From JBIKIW01 sp044361365 (GTDB taxonomy: Bacteria > Patescibacteriota > JACMRA01), in the NCBI GenBank assembly GCA_044361365.1, contig JBIKIW010000009.1, positions 1-45,475 on the forward strand: a stretch of 45,475 nucleotides of DNA. Reading direction: 5' to 3'. Every line of letters starts with the position of its first letter. Position 1 is the first letter of the stretch. Under the pieces are notes generated by a model that searched no databases, was not told where the DNA came from, and saw nothing but the letters and a program-made list of their open reading frames with translations. The translations under genes and the position numbers were made by a program. Below are positions 33,060 through 42,389 of the stretch, in pieces.

Positions 33060-35804
33060 TCAAAACAGCAATTTCGCTCTATCTTTGATTTGCTTTTCCA
33101 CCTCTTCTCGGGGAGTTCCATATTTATCTTTAGTCATCTGGATAATTTGTTTTCTTTTGGCTTCAGCTTCGTTCATTTTTTCGCCTTTAATCATATCAAA
33201 AAACCTCGGGAAAGTTGCTGAAATATTAAACGGTGAGGTTCGCTGCCCGTCCACCAACAAAATTGCATTGTAGGTTCTGGCTTCGGGGTTTGCAATATCC
33301 TGCACGCTGAGTGGTGAAAATTCAGCTTCTAAGTATTTGGCGTCATCAGCACCACAACGATAAATACACTTAGTGGCACAGTTAGCCATAATAGAATCTT
33401 TAATTCTTTCGTCACCTTGTTGCACAACTTGTTTGATAAATTGGTGAGCCAAATAGAAACCTACTTTGTACTTACGAATTTCTTCTAAAGCCTTTGGAAT
33501 AGCGTCAAAGAGGAAGTTTTGCATCTCATCGATATATACAAAAAATGGTGATCTTTGCTCTGGAGTAATTTCAATTGTAGTCCCATCTTCGTTGTATTTT
33601 AACCCGTCACTTCGTCCCATTCCAGCCATCAAAAGCCCGCCGATAATTACCATTCCCACCAAATAAGCCGAGCCTTCCCCAATCAAACCTTTGGAGAGAG
33701 AAACTAAAATAATTTTTTTATTATCCATCGCTTCTCGCCAGTTTATAGCCGATTTTTGCTGACCTACCATTGGTTTGATAAAGTCGTTGGTTACAAAAGG
33801 TGCCAGCTTGGAAGTGATGTATGGCACCATGTTTTCAAGGCTAGCTTCACCACCGGCTTTAGTGGCTTCTTTTTCCCAAAAATCTACCACGTCAGGCTCG
33901 TCACACATGGCTAATTTGAAACTACGAAAATCTTCATCAACCAAAACCTTAGGAATTTCCATTAGGGTGGAGCCGCTTTCTGGGTGACTCATTACCAAAC
34001 GCATGGAATTTTTCATGTAGTTTTCAAACATCGGGCCTCCTGTCTTTTTGAGGTCGTAAAGTTTGTCCCAAATGGCAAAAAGCGTATCGATAACCAAAGT
34101 TTTTTGAGAAGGTTTTAGTGGGTCAGTTTCCAACATGTTTAGCCCAAGAGGTTTGTCGGTAATGGATGGTGAAAACAAAATCACATCTTTCATACGATGT
34201 TCTGGGATTCGGCGTAGAATATCATCCACACCTTCTCCGTGAGGATCTACAAAACAAATTCCATTACCCATCTCAATGTCTTGCAGCATCACATTAAGCA
34301 TTTGTACTGTTTTACCAGAACCAGAACCACCGAGTGAATAAATGTGCCTATAACGATCTTCAGTTTTGAGATAACAATCTTTGGTCTGTCCTCTCGCTTG
34401 AGCTGTTCCTATATACACATTTCCTTCTTCTTGTGGAGGAATATTTAAAGGAATGGCAGGTTTTCTAGCCAAAAGCCATTTGATATTTGGAGTGGAAACC
34501 AAATAATTTGGGACATGCCAGAGTGAGCAAATTTCTTCTGTGTTGATAATGTCGTTACGGGTACTATCAAAAAAACTAGTTTTGGTTAGGTTTGGTGATC
34601 GTAGTAAAAAGTTTATGAGACTGGTTTTTGGGTTGGCTGTGATTTTTTTAAACCAGTTAAATGGTCTGATGTCATAAATCTGAAAAGCTGGCATTATCCC
34701 TTCTACGATCTGTTTAGCACGGGCTTCTTTTTGGGCAGAAGCTACAACTCTAAGAGTGAAAATAAAACCTGGTTTACTAGCTTTTTCTTCTAATTTTTTG
34801 ACTACCTCTCGCTGTTGTTCAGTTAGCTGTATGCTTTCGTATTTACCTGAAATATCAATATTTCTACGATCTTTTTTATCTTCTTTTTTGTAGCCATCCT
34901 CCTCTTTTTTCTTAAAAAAGCTACCAACAACGCTTCCCACACCGCCAAAAAAACCGCCTATTAAATCTAACCAGCTAAAACTTGGAAATAAAAAGTCTTC
35001 TGGATTTTGACCCTGATTAATTTTGGTTGCGATTTCACGTGGTTTTGACTGCCATCCGTCACTAATGGGAGTGATAATAAGTTGAACGGCAGCAGATTCG
35101 TCTTTTTGAATACTTCCAAGAGCATTGGTGATTGAATTTAACGGATCATCCGTCATTACATTATAAGTTTTAAAGGGTAATTCAAACCTACGATTTAGCT
35201 GAATTTCTTGAGAATAAGCAACCGTATTTGGTTTAAAAAAGTCTAATTTATTAAGCCTTGTGACATTTGCTTTTGGATAAATGGCTACAATCTGTCTTTC
35301 CAAAACGTCAGCAATTTCTTCAGTGGTTGCCACCCAAAAATGCACTTCTTGATCTATGGAGACAATTTCCAAACTAAATCTAGGTGCTCCAAATAGCCAG
35401 GTTTTGAAGCTATCCGTAGCGTACTCAGACATAATTGTGAATAGCTGCTCACCCGAACCAATCATATCTTTGTCTCCATTTTGGCTACTTCCAGCTCTTT
35501 CTTTTTGAACTTGTTCGGCAGTTTCTCTTGGAACAGCAACTTCGATAAATACAGTTTTTTTCCAATCAGAGGCTTTTTTGGCAAAGTGAAAAACTCTCCG
35601 CAAGGCAAAAAGTGAAATTATGGAAACCAAAAATACTACCAAAAATATTCCTGCTCCATAAACATAATTAGTTGCGTCAAAACCCGCTCCAAAAGAATTT
35701 GATGTCCCACTTGTAGATCGAAATGTCTGAGTTGTTTGGCTTTTTTGAACAGTAGAGCTTGGATTTAGATCCACAGTAGCCCCCTGATTAAGATCTTCAC
35801 GCAC
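33060..35804 (-). CDS. VirD4/TraG-like membrane ATPase of a type IV secretion/uptake system
   Basis: The 914-residue protein has an N-terminal membrane helix (about 49-70), a large middle domain (about 90-470) and a RecA-like ATPase domain with Walker A GGSGSGKT (about 490-498), FVDPHGEG and Walker B FFVYIDEMQNF (about 750-760). It ends with AHQFIKQV and a C-terminal RTSPFNIS region typical of VirD4/TraG/TraC-type pumps. Such ATPases feed DNA into type IV secretion channels. In CPR genomes they occur with VirB2-like proteins like those at 27505 and 43405. The start is GTG, with GAGG a few bases upstream, one of few clear ribosome-binding sites here. Confidence 0.82.
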   Translation of the reverse strand: MREDLNQGATVDLNPSSTVQKSQTTQTFRSTSGTSNSFGAGFDATNYVYGAGIFLVVFLVSIISLFALRRVFHFAKKASDWKKTVFIEVAVPRETAEQVQKERAGSSQNGDKDMIGSGEQLFTIMSEYATDSFKTWLFGAPRFSLEIVSIDQEVHFWVATTEEIADVLERQIVAIYPKANVTRLNKLDFFKPNTVAYSQEIQLNRRFELPFKTYNVMTDDPLNSITNALGSIQKDESAAVQLIITPISDGWQSKPREIATKINQGQNPEDFLFPSFSWLDLIGGFFGGVGSVVGSFFKKKEEDGYKKEDKKDRRNIDISGKYESIQLTEQQREVVKKLEEKASKPGFIFTLRVVASAQKEARAKQIVEGIMPAFQIYDIRPFNWFKKITANPKTSLINFLLRSPNLTKTSFFDSTRNDIINTEEICSLWHVPNYLVSTPNIKWLLARKPAIPLNIPPQEEGNVYIGTAQARGQTKDCYLKTEDRYRHIYSLGGSGSGKTVQMLNVMLQDIEMGNGICFVDPHGEGVDDILRRIPEHRMKDVILFSPSITDKPLGLNMLETDPLKPSQKTLVIDTLFAIWDKLYDLKKTGGPMFENYMKNSMRLVMSHPESGSTLMEIPKVLVDEDFRSFKLAMCDEPDVVDFWEKEATKAGGEASLENMVPYITSKLAPFVTNDFIKPMVGQQKSAINWREAMDNKKIILVSLSKGLIGEGSAYLVGMVIIGGLLMAGMGRSDGLKYNEDGTTIEITPEQRSPFFVYIDEMQNFLFDAIPKALEEIRKYKVGFYLAHQFIKQVVQQGDERIKDSIMANCATKCIYRCGADDAKYLEAEFSPLSVQDIANPEARTYNAILLVDGQRTSPFNISATFPRFFDMIKGEKMNEAEAKRKQIIQMTKDKYGTPREEVEKQIKDRAKLLF

Positions 35805-35879
35805 GCCTCTAGTTTAGCCGCTATTACTTTGAATGTCAAAGTTATTTCAAAATAGCATTTACACTCTCACAAAAGAAAT

Positions 35880-37319
35880 TTACTTAAATTCAATTTTTAG
35901 ATCAAAAGAGTTTTTTACTTCTTGGGGATTATGTAAAATAATTGAAAATATTAAATTATCTGAGGTTCGGATTAAATAAGTTTTTGTGTCTTTTTCAGAG
36001 CTTTTTTCCGTGTCAATTTCAAGCTCAATAATTGATTTTATTTTATTATTTGGATCGAGAATTTGAAAGTCACCAATATTGTCTATTTTCAGATTTTTAG
36101 ACTCTTTTTTGTATTGATGGGTAGTCAATCTTTTTAGATTCTCAGATGAACTTGAACCACAATTAATTAGAACACTACCAGTATCATGCTTAGAATTATA
36201 ATTATATATACTTTTAGAATTTAAATCATCAAAAAAAGGAGTGTTTCCAACAGTAGTTGCAAAAGAGTAATCCACTGGATAGGAAGTTAATAACTTACTT
36301 AAACAACTTGAAGCAAATGAACCATTTTTTTCATATTTTTGAGGTAAATTGTCTGAGAATTTATTGTTGGTTAAAGAGCTAAATTGCAGTTGAAAATCTT
36401 TAAAATCCACAAAAGTCTGGTCATTTCTGAATCTTTCTAAATTAACTGTATAGTTTTTATTATTGTAATCAAATTCCAAAATCTCGTTTAAATACAATGT
36501 TTGATAAGTTTCTCCAGTTTCATAAGACATGCCTGTATCAGGATTTACAGCAGTATCTTTATAAATTCCAGAACCTTTTACTAATTGAATATTCTTGATA
36601 TCCACTTCGGTAATCAACCAACCAGTTTTGTTTTGAAGTTCGTTTTTGGTAATGTTTTGTTTTGTAGGAAGTGTATTTTCCAAACTATTTTCATCTGAGT
36701 CGAAAGCTGATTTTGGCTGAATATTTTGGCAGAAAAAGTTAATCCCAGACATTTTATACAAAGTTTTGCTATATTCAGGATGGCCAAGTTCTAAGTTAGG
36801 TTTGGGAATTGGCTCTAAAGTGTTGAAATTTATCTCGTAATTACTGATAGAATTTCTTGGATCATCTGTTTCTGAACTTGAATAAACAGACTTGATTCCC
36901 TTAATTTCTTTTGGGTACTTCAGTGCCAAATCGCAACTTTCTAAATTAGCTACAAAATTGTTTTCATCCGGAGCTAAAGCTGTGTATGGGTCTTTATCTG
37001 GCAATTTATTTGCACTAAAATTTTGAGTACTTTTTTTGAAAAACTCACTTGGTTTATATTCGTTTGGAGCTAAAGTTTGTGCAGCAACAGCAACTGTACC
37101 AGTGAATAAAATTCCACCTAAAACTGCCAAAGCAGTTGACTTGTAGGTCAGGTGAAGCAGGGTTTTGATTTGCATAAAAAATGTAATAAATGGGTTTTTG
37201 GAAGTAAAATTTTTACTACGAAATTTGTGTAGATTTTGGGCTTGTTTTTTCTGATATTGGGAGCTAGATTTTAGCCAAAATAAAAGACTCTCTTCTTCTT
37301 GAAATGGGTTTTTGGACAT
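35880..37319 (-). CDS. Membrane protein paired with ECF sigma factor (putative anti-sigma/sensor)
   Basis: The first ATG after the sigma gene stop (37319) gives 479 residues. A cytoplasmic N-terminus of about 60 residues (MSKNPFQEEESLLFWL) is followed by one transmembrane helix (about 60-80, TALAVLGGILFTGTVAVAA) and a long extracytoplasmic region of about 390 residues with several cysteines. It begins one base after the sigma factor stop. Topology and coupling are those of an anti-sigma factor; the cytoplasmic part does not show a recognisable ZAS zinc motif, so the role is inferred from context. Confidence 0.65.
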   Translation of the reverse strand: MSKNPFQEEESLLFWLKSSSQYQKKQAQNLHKFRSKNFTSKNPFITFFMQIKTLLHLTYKSTALAVLGGILFTGTVAVAAQTLAPNEYKPSEFFKKSTQNFSANKLPDKDPYTALAPDENNFVANLESCDLALKYPKEIKGIKSVYSSSETDDPRNSISNYEINFNTLEPIPKPNLELGHPEYSKTLYKMSGINFFCQNIQPKSAFDSDENSLENTLPTKQNITKNELQNKTGWLITEVDIKNIQLVKGSGIYKDTAVNPDTGMSYETGETYQTLYLNEILEFDYNNKNYTVNLERFRNDQTFVDFKDFQLQFSSLTNNKFSDNLPQKYEKNGSFASSCLSKLLTSYPVDYSFATTVGNTPFFDDLNSKSIYNYNSKHDTGSVLINCGSSSSENLKRLTTHQYKKESKNLKIDNIGDFQILDPNNKIKSIIELEIDTEKSSEKDTKTYLIRTSDNLIFSIILHNPQEVKNSFDLKIEFK

Positions 37320-37320
37320 A

Positions 37321-37836
37321 TTAAAATTGTAAAAATTGTTTGTTCTTTTTGAGCTTAGCAATTATTCGCTTTAACTTTTGCCTGACTGTGTTGGGCTTTA
37401 AATTCAGCTTTTGCCCAATTTCAATTGAATTAAGTTCTTGCTTTAAATTGAGTTCTAAAATCTTATTTTCCTCATCAGAAAGACAATTCTTGGCGAAGTT
37501 GAAAATAGCTGAAATTTGAGATTCGTAATTTTCACTACGAGCTTGCTGGGCTTCTGGGGAAATATCAAATTGATCAGTGAGACCAATCAAAGTTGGCTGT
37601 TTGCTTTTGAATTTGATAAAGTTTACCAATTGATTGTGGGCAATTTTAAACAAATAACTTTCCAGTTGGTGGATCTTATCCAGCTTATGTGTATCCAGCA
37701 AAGTTTCAAAAAAAGCATTTGCAGTAGTACTACTAAGATCATCTACATCAGCTAAATTGGAAACCCGCTTATAAAAATACCCATAAATTTTTGGATAATA
37801 TTTTTCCCACAACTGGTTGATCTCATTTTCAGTCAT
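37321..37836 (-). CDS. ECF-family RNA polymerase sigma factor, copy 1
   Basis: The 171-residue protein has sigma region 2 (KYYPKIYGYFYKRV, VDDLSSTTANAFFETLL, LESYLFKIAHNQLVNFIK) and region 4 (LSDEENKILELNL, LNSIEIGQKLNLKPNTVRQKLKRI). The -35 recognition helix is basic at its end. Region 3 is absent, as in ECF types. It is translated immediately ahead of its membrane partner. Target promoters are unknown. Confidence 0.88.
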   Translation of the reverse strand: MTENEINQLWEKYYPKIYGYFYKRVSNLADVDDLSSTTANAFFETLLDTHKLDKIHQLESYLFKIAHNQLVNFIKFKSKQPTLIGLTDQFDISPEAQQARSENYESQISAIFNFAKNCLSDEENKILELNLKQELNSIEIGQKLNLKPNTVRQKLKRIIAKLKKNKQFLQF

Positions 37837-37960
37837 TTTTCTTGCCTAATAGTACAGTCTGAATTTTTACTAAAGAGTGACAGTCTGACCAATTTTATCT
37901 AAATCTAAATTGTAAAAAGTATTTTGTTTATTCCTAGAAAATTAGCTTGTGTAACCAAAA

Positions 37961-38046
37961 TATACACTCAAAGCGTACAAAAATCACTTCATTCAAGCAG
38001 TTGAAGTTTTTTCATTGTATATTTTAATTTAAGTTTGAGCGTATAA
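37961..38046 (+). repeat. Palindromic interspersed element, copy 2
   Basis: Imperfect inverted ends TATACACTCAAAGCGTA and TAAGTTTGAGCGTATA flank a core CATTCAAGCAGTTGAAG. It is the same orientation and layout as copies 1 and 3. It lies between pheA (minus strand, ends at 38087) and the sigma gene start. Confidence 0.72.
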
Positions 38047-38086
38047 GATACCAGAACGAGCTACAAGGTATTGTAATTCCAATAAA

Positions 38087-38938
38087 TTAGGGTTGAGTTC
38101 TAAAATTCAAAATATTTGACTTGGCGTAAACTCCCAAAATTTTCATTTCTTGAGTTAGTTTTTTCATTTCCAAGAAAGCTTCTTGTACAGCCAAAATCTG
38201 CCCTGAATCAAATTCAAAATCCACATAAAAGACATACTCAAAAAACTTCCCTAATATTGGCCTCGATTCAATATTAACCAAATTGATTTGCCTTTTGGCT
38301 AAAGGTTCTAGGCTCCTGAAAAGACTTCCGGGTTGTTCTCTTTTTAGGCTGTATGCAATGCTGGCTTTGCTAACATTTTCAAATTTAGGACTAAGATTCT
38401 TTCGGCTCTTTAAAATCATAAATCTAGTCCAATTATTTGAGTCATCTTCTAGGTTTGATTGGAAAATTTTTAAACCAAAAAAATTAGCTGATTCTTTGCT
38501 GGCAATGGCTGCGTATTTGGGATTGTTTTGGAGGCTTACAAATTCTGCTGCTAAAGCGGTGTTAGAAAATTCCTTGGCTGCAATTTGAGGATTACTTAAA
38601 AAAAAGTTTTTACATTGCTCAAGAGCAGTCGGGTGTGAATAAACTTGTTCTATATAATTAAGGTTAGCGTTACCGGTAGCTACCAGACAGTGCTGGATAT
38701 TCAGATAAACCTCTCCGCAAATCCAAGCATCATTTTGATGTAAAAGATCATAATTTCCAATTACAGAACCTGCCAAGCTGTTTTCTACTGGTAAAATAGC
38801 CAAGTTTTCTACATTTTCTTCTATTTTGGAAAATAAATCTACAAATTTAGGCACAGCTTCAAACTCCTTGTTTAGACCAAAAAATTCTTTGGCTGCCAAC
38901 CAACTAAACGAGCCTTTAGCCCCTTGAAAATAAATCAT
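38087..38938 (-). CDS. pheA: Prephenate dehydratase
   Basis: The enzyme converts prephenate to phenylpyruvate in phenylalanine synthesis. The 283-residue protein has the catalytic domain (YFQGAKGSFSW, LPVENSLAGSV, YSHPTALEQC, ATNTALAAEF-like SNTALAAEF, NNWTRFMIL with the TRF catalytic Thr) and a C-terminal ACT domain (PGSLFRSLEPLA, NLVNIESRPI) for feedback by phenylalanine. No chorismate mutase domain is fused, and no other shikimate-branch gene is in the window. Confidence 0.9.
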   Translation of the reverse strand: MIYFQGAKGSFSWLAAKEFFGLNKEFEAVPKFVDLFSKIEENVENLAILPVENSLAGSVIGNYDLLHQNDAWICGEVYLNIQHCLVATGNANLNYIEQVYSHPTALEQCKNFFLSNPQIAAKEFSNTALAAEFVSLQNNPKYAAIASKESANFFGLKIFQSNLEDDSNNWTRFMILKSRKNLSPKFENVSKASIAYSLKREQPGSLFRSLEPLAKRQINLVNIESRPILGKFFEYVFYVDFEFDSGQILAVQEAFLEMKKLTQEMKILGVYAKSNILNFRTQP

Positions 38939-39017
38939 TTTGGAACTATAGGTTTATACCCCAAAATTGACAAATCTTGACCTAAAAAAGCTTTCTTTTT
39001 AGGGTGTATTAAATATT

Positions 39018-39260
39018 ATGTTATCAATTACTGGGGTTATTTCTTATCTTATTCTTTTTTTGGGACTTTGTGGATTTGTGATAGTGGTAATTTCTTGTTG
39101 GAATATTTTAATTCGTAGTTATAAATTCCAAAATGCTTTGGTGATTTTGATTCCTATCTTAATTTTATTAGTAGCGATGAGTTTTTTAGCTATTATTAAT
39201 CTTCTAAATGTTTTGGGAAGACTTCAAGAAAGTAGCTTTAACACGCTTTTTCAAGTCTAA
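39018..39260 (+). CDS. 80-residue two-helix membrane protein, unknown function
   Basis: The protein comprises two long hydrophobic helices (about 5-30 and 39-64) with a short basic loop (RSYKFQN) and a polar tail. No motif recognised. It precedes eno by 65 bases in the same direction. Its two-helix hairpin is again VirB2-like in size. Confidence 0.5.
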   Translation: MLSITGVISYLILFLGLCGFVIVVISCWNILIRSYKFQNALVILIPILILLVAMSFLAIINLLNVLGRLQESSFNTLFQV

Positions 39261-39325
39261 TTAATGTTTGTTGAGTGACTAAATTCTCTTGACGATATTT
39301 TTATTCAAAGCTCCTCTAAATAATT

Positions 39326-40588
39326 ATGGCTACAATAGTTTCAGTTTCTTCCAGATGGGTTTTAGATTCTCGGGGTTTTCCAACAGTGCGAACAGCAATT
39401 ATTATTGATCAACAAGGCAAAAAAGGGGTAGGTACAGCCAGTGTTCCAAGTGGTGCTAGTACAGGCAGCCACGAGGCTTTGGAGCTACGAGATGGAACAA
39501 AAGAGTTTGGAGGAAAAGGTGTAAATCTAGCAGTTAATAACGTTTTAACCAAAATTGGAGAAAGAATCTTGAGTCGTGAATTTAGCAGTGCTCAGCTTGT
39601 GGATGAGTTTATTTTATCACTGGATCCAAGTGAAAACAAAAGCCAAATTGGAGCTAACGCAATTTTGTCAGTTTCTATGGCTGCTCACAGAGCATTTGCA
39701 GATTTGTATAGCTTAGATTTGTGGCAATATTTGCGTAGATTATATTTTTCTACCCTTCCAGCTGTTACCAAATACCCCAGGTTGATGTGTAATGTAATAA
39801 ATGGTGGAGCTCATGCAGATAATAGTTTGGATATTCAAGAATTTATGATTGTTCCCAACAGCCGAGAAATAGAGACTGACGTGCGAATTGCTGCCGAAAT
39901 ATATCAAACTTTAAAGAAAAATCTCCATGCCGATGGTCATTCTGTAGCTCTAGGAGATGAGGGAGGCTTTGCTCCAAATATCAAATCTACCCAGGAAGCC
40001 GTGGAATATTTGCAAAAAGCTATTGCCGATGCTGGCTATAATTCTTTGGATTGTGATCTGGCTATGGATGCAGCAGCTACTGAATTTTATTCTAAAGACA
40101 ACAATGATTACACACTAGAAAATAGATCTTATAGCCAAGCTGCCATGGTCGATTTTTATAAAAACCTAAAAGAAAATTTCCCAAATTTAATTTCTATTGA
40201 AGATGGTTTAGCTGAAGACGATATTTTAGGTTGGGAATTAATAACTCAGGCTCTAGGCAAAAAAATTCACCTAATTGGAGACGATTTGTTTGTAACCAAT
40301 CCTGAGAGATTCAAAAAGTTGACTGCCAATTCTCCAATTGCCAACGGAGTTTTGATCAAACTAAATCAAATCGGATCTGTTTTAGAGACCTGCCGAATGA
40401 TTAATTTAGCCAAGGAAAGCGGCTATGTGACTGCTATCAGTCACCGAAGTGGAGAAACCACTGATGATTTTATCGCAGACCTTGCCTTTGCTAGTCAAAG
40501 TGAATTTATCAAATTGGGAGCTCCAGCTAGAGGTGAAAGAGTTGCTAAATACAACAGATTATTAGAAATCAAAGAAAGTTTGTCTTAA
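39326..40588 (+). CDS. eno: Enolase
   Basis: Enolase interconverts 2-phosphoglycerate and phosphoenolpyruvate. The protein is 420 residues, full length. Visible elements are the N-terminal SRWVLDSRGFPTV, the lid VPSGASTGSHEALELRD, metal ligands in LAMDAAATEF, SIEDGLAEDD and IGDDLFVTN, the catalytic lysine in GVLIKLNQIGS and the SHRSGETTD loop. The Ser-Arg at the usual S-R-A/G-N-P position reads SRGFP. It is followed by a large imperfect inverted repeat. Confidence 0.96.
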   Translation: MATIVSVSSRWVLDSRGFPTVRTAIIIDQQGKKGVGTASVPSGASTGSHEALELRDGTKEFGGKGVNLAVNNVLTKIGERILSREFSSAQLVDEFILSLDPSENKSQIGANAILSVSMAAHRAFADLYSLDLWQYLRRLYFSTLPAVTKYPRLMCNVINGGAHADNSLDIQEFMIVPNSREIETDVRIAAEIYQTLKKNLHADGHSVALGDEGGFAPNIKSTQEAVEYLQKAIADAGYNSLDCDLAMDAAATEFYSKDNNDYTLENRSYSQAAMVDFYKNLKENFPNLISIEDGLAEDDILGWELITQALGKKIHLIGDDLFVTNPERFKKLTANSPIANGVLIKLNQIGSVLETCRMINLAKESGYVTAISHRSGETTDDFIADLAFASQSEFIKLGAPARGERVAKYNRLLEIKESLS

Positions 40589-40591
40589 AGT

Positions 40592-40713
40592 TAAATTCAA
40601 GGCTACAAATTTCCGCTCTCCAAAACAAAACTCACATCCAAACATTACAGATAAATCAAACACTCAAAGCTCAGACAGTTGTTTTCTCATTTGGAAATTC
40701 AGCTTTGAATTGA
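40592..40713 (+). repeat. Imperfect inverted repeat after eno, possibly a diverged palindromic element
   Basis: The left arm (AAATTCAAGGCTACAAATTT, 40593-40612) and the right arm (GGAAATTCAGCTTTGAATTG, 40693-40712) are complementary with several mismatches. The inside contains CACTCAAAGC and CAGTTGTTTTCTCATT, which recall the core of the ~85-bp element family. It could act as a weak terminator for eno. Confidence 0.5.
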
Positions 40714-40743
40714 AACTAGAAATAGGGATTATCACCTAACTTT

Positions 40744-42213
40744 ATGCCAACAATTTCCGACCTTCAAAACTTACCTAAGAATAAACAAATTCTACTTTTG
40801 GGATTGGGTGGGGAGATTTGGCAGTTTTTGAATTGGTTGATTGAGGTGGTAAAATTTGACCCCAAGCAAATTGTTTTAGCTGATGGTAAAGAACAAATCG
40901 ACTTTAAAAATTATCAAAAATCTGATTTCGGTGAAGTTTTTTTGGGTAAAAATTACTTAGAAAGTTTGCAAAATCCGGACTTAGAATTGGTTTTTAAAGC
41001 TCCTGGAATTTGGAGTCTGAAGCCTGAGCTAGAACAATTTCGCCACCAAAAAGGTGCGGATAAAGTTTTATCTAGTTTGGTTTTTTTCATGCAAAAGTTT
41101 CAGCCTCAGATTGTTGGAATTACTGGAACTAAAGGCAAAAGTACAACAGCTTCGCTGACTCATTTCTTGCTTCAAAAAAGTGGTTTTATAAGTCATTATT
41201 GCGGAAACACAACGGGTATTTCACCCTATCAGTTTTGGACAAAATTAGATCAAGAAATCAAATGCGGGAAATTTTTTGTGATCGAGCTTTCGTCCTTCCA
41301 GCTTCAAGATTTGGGCTATTCTCAAATTTCTCCAAAATATTCAGCAACCACCAATTACTACATTGATCACCAGGACCAGCACAAAACAGTAACTGAATAT
41401 TGGGCAGCTAAAGATAATTTATTTAAGTTTCTGACTACTTCGGGGTTGGTGGTTTGCCATCAAGAATTAGCCGCTAAATCGGTTCAGCTAAGCTTGATTA
41501 AATCCAAAATTTTGCTATCTCAACAAACTACTGAGGATTTAACCCAAGATTTAGATTTTCCGTTAAGAGGCTTACATAATCAAAAAAACTTGAGTATTGC
41601 CCTTTGTTTAACCCAAAGCATTAAACTTAACACAAACTCAGAAGCTGAAATTTTAAACCAAATTCTAGAACAAAAAAATATCCTAAAATCAATTTTAAGT
41701 GATTATAAAGGCCTGCCACATAGGCTTGAGTTGGTAAAAAAAATTAAGCTAAGTTCAAATTTGGAAATCAACTTTTATGATGATGGTTATGCTACCGAAA
41801 CGGATGCTGTGGTAGCTTGTATAGACTCCTTAACTATGACTCAAAATGATTTTTTATGGCTGTTTGTAGCTGGTAAAGATAAAGGGTTTGAACTCGCTAG
41901 TTTGGCAGATAAAATTAAACAAAAAAAAGACCAAATTTGGAGAATAGATTTTTGTGGAGAAGTTGGTTTGAACATCCAAAAAGCAATGGGAATTGAAAAA
42001 ATGGAAACTACAAAATTTAAAGAAGTGGTAGTAAATTTTAGAGACAATTTTCAATCTAAAATTAAAGATTTTCAAGGGCAATTAGATCCTAATTTGGGTG
42101 ATTCAAAAATTACTTTAAATATTGCTTTTTCTCCATGTGGATCATCTTTTGACGAGTTTGAAAACTACACCGAGCGAGCCGAATTTTGGCTTGAAAATAT
42201 TAATTTAATATAG
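40744..42213 (+). CDS. murD: UDP-N-acetylmuramoylalanine--D-glutamate ligase
   Basis: MurD adds D-glutamate to UDP-MurNAc-L-Ala in the cytoplasm. The 489-residue protein has the N-terminal UMAG-binding Rossmann domain (LLLGLGGEIWQFL), the ATP P-loop GITGTKGKST (about 126-135), ELSSFQLQD, the NYYIDHQDQH region with the Mg-binding His, and the C-terminal ligase domain (GLPHRLE, FYDDGYATETDA, AGKDKG). It is slightly longer than E. coli MurD (438). A palindromic element follows it. Confidence 0.92.
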   Translation: MPTISDLQNLPKNKQILLLGLGGEIWQFLNWLIEVVKFDPKQIVLADGKEQIDFKNYQKSDFGEVFLGKNYLESLQNPDLELVFKAPGIWSLKPELEQFRHQKGADKVLSSLVFFMQKFQPQIVGITGTKGKSTTASLTHFLLQKSGFISHYCGNTTGISPYQFWTKLDQEIKCGKFFVIELSSFQLQDLGYSQISPKYSATTNYYIDHQDQHKTVTEYWAAKDNLFKFLTTSGLVVCHQELAAKSVQLSLIKSKILLSQQTTEDLTQDLDFPLRGLHNQKNLSIALCLTQSIKLNTNSEAEILNQILEQKNILKSILSDYKGLPHRLELVKKIKLSSNLEINFYDDGYATETDAVVACIDSLTMTQNDFLWLFVAGKDKGFELASLADKIKQKKDQIWRIDFCGEVGLNIQKAMGIEKMETTKFKEVVVNFRDNFQSKIKDFQGQLDPNLGDSKITLNIAFSPCGSSFDEFENYTERAEFWLENINLI

Positions 42214-42267
42214 GTTTATTTTTTATATGTTAATTTCTACTTTATACACTCAAACCCGCTACCCGGA

Positions 42268-42352
42268 ATACACACTCAAAGCCTACAAAACTCATTCCAT
42301 TCAAACAGTTATAGTCTTTTTCTTGTATATTTTAATTTAGGTTTGAGTATAA
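42268..42352 (+). repeat. Palindromic interspersed element, copy 3
   Basis: Ends TACACACTCAAAGCCTA and TAGGTTTGAGTATAA are complementary with few mismatches; the core CATTCAAACAGTTATAGTC is nearly identical to copy 1. A further left-end-like sequence, TTATACACTCAAACCCG, lies just outside at 42242-42258, suggesting a nested or partially duplicated copy. Confidence 0.77.
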
Positions 42353-42389
42353 AATAAAAATATCCTCCTTATACCCATTACCATAAAAT

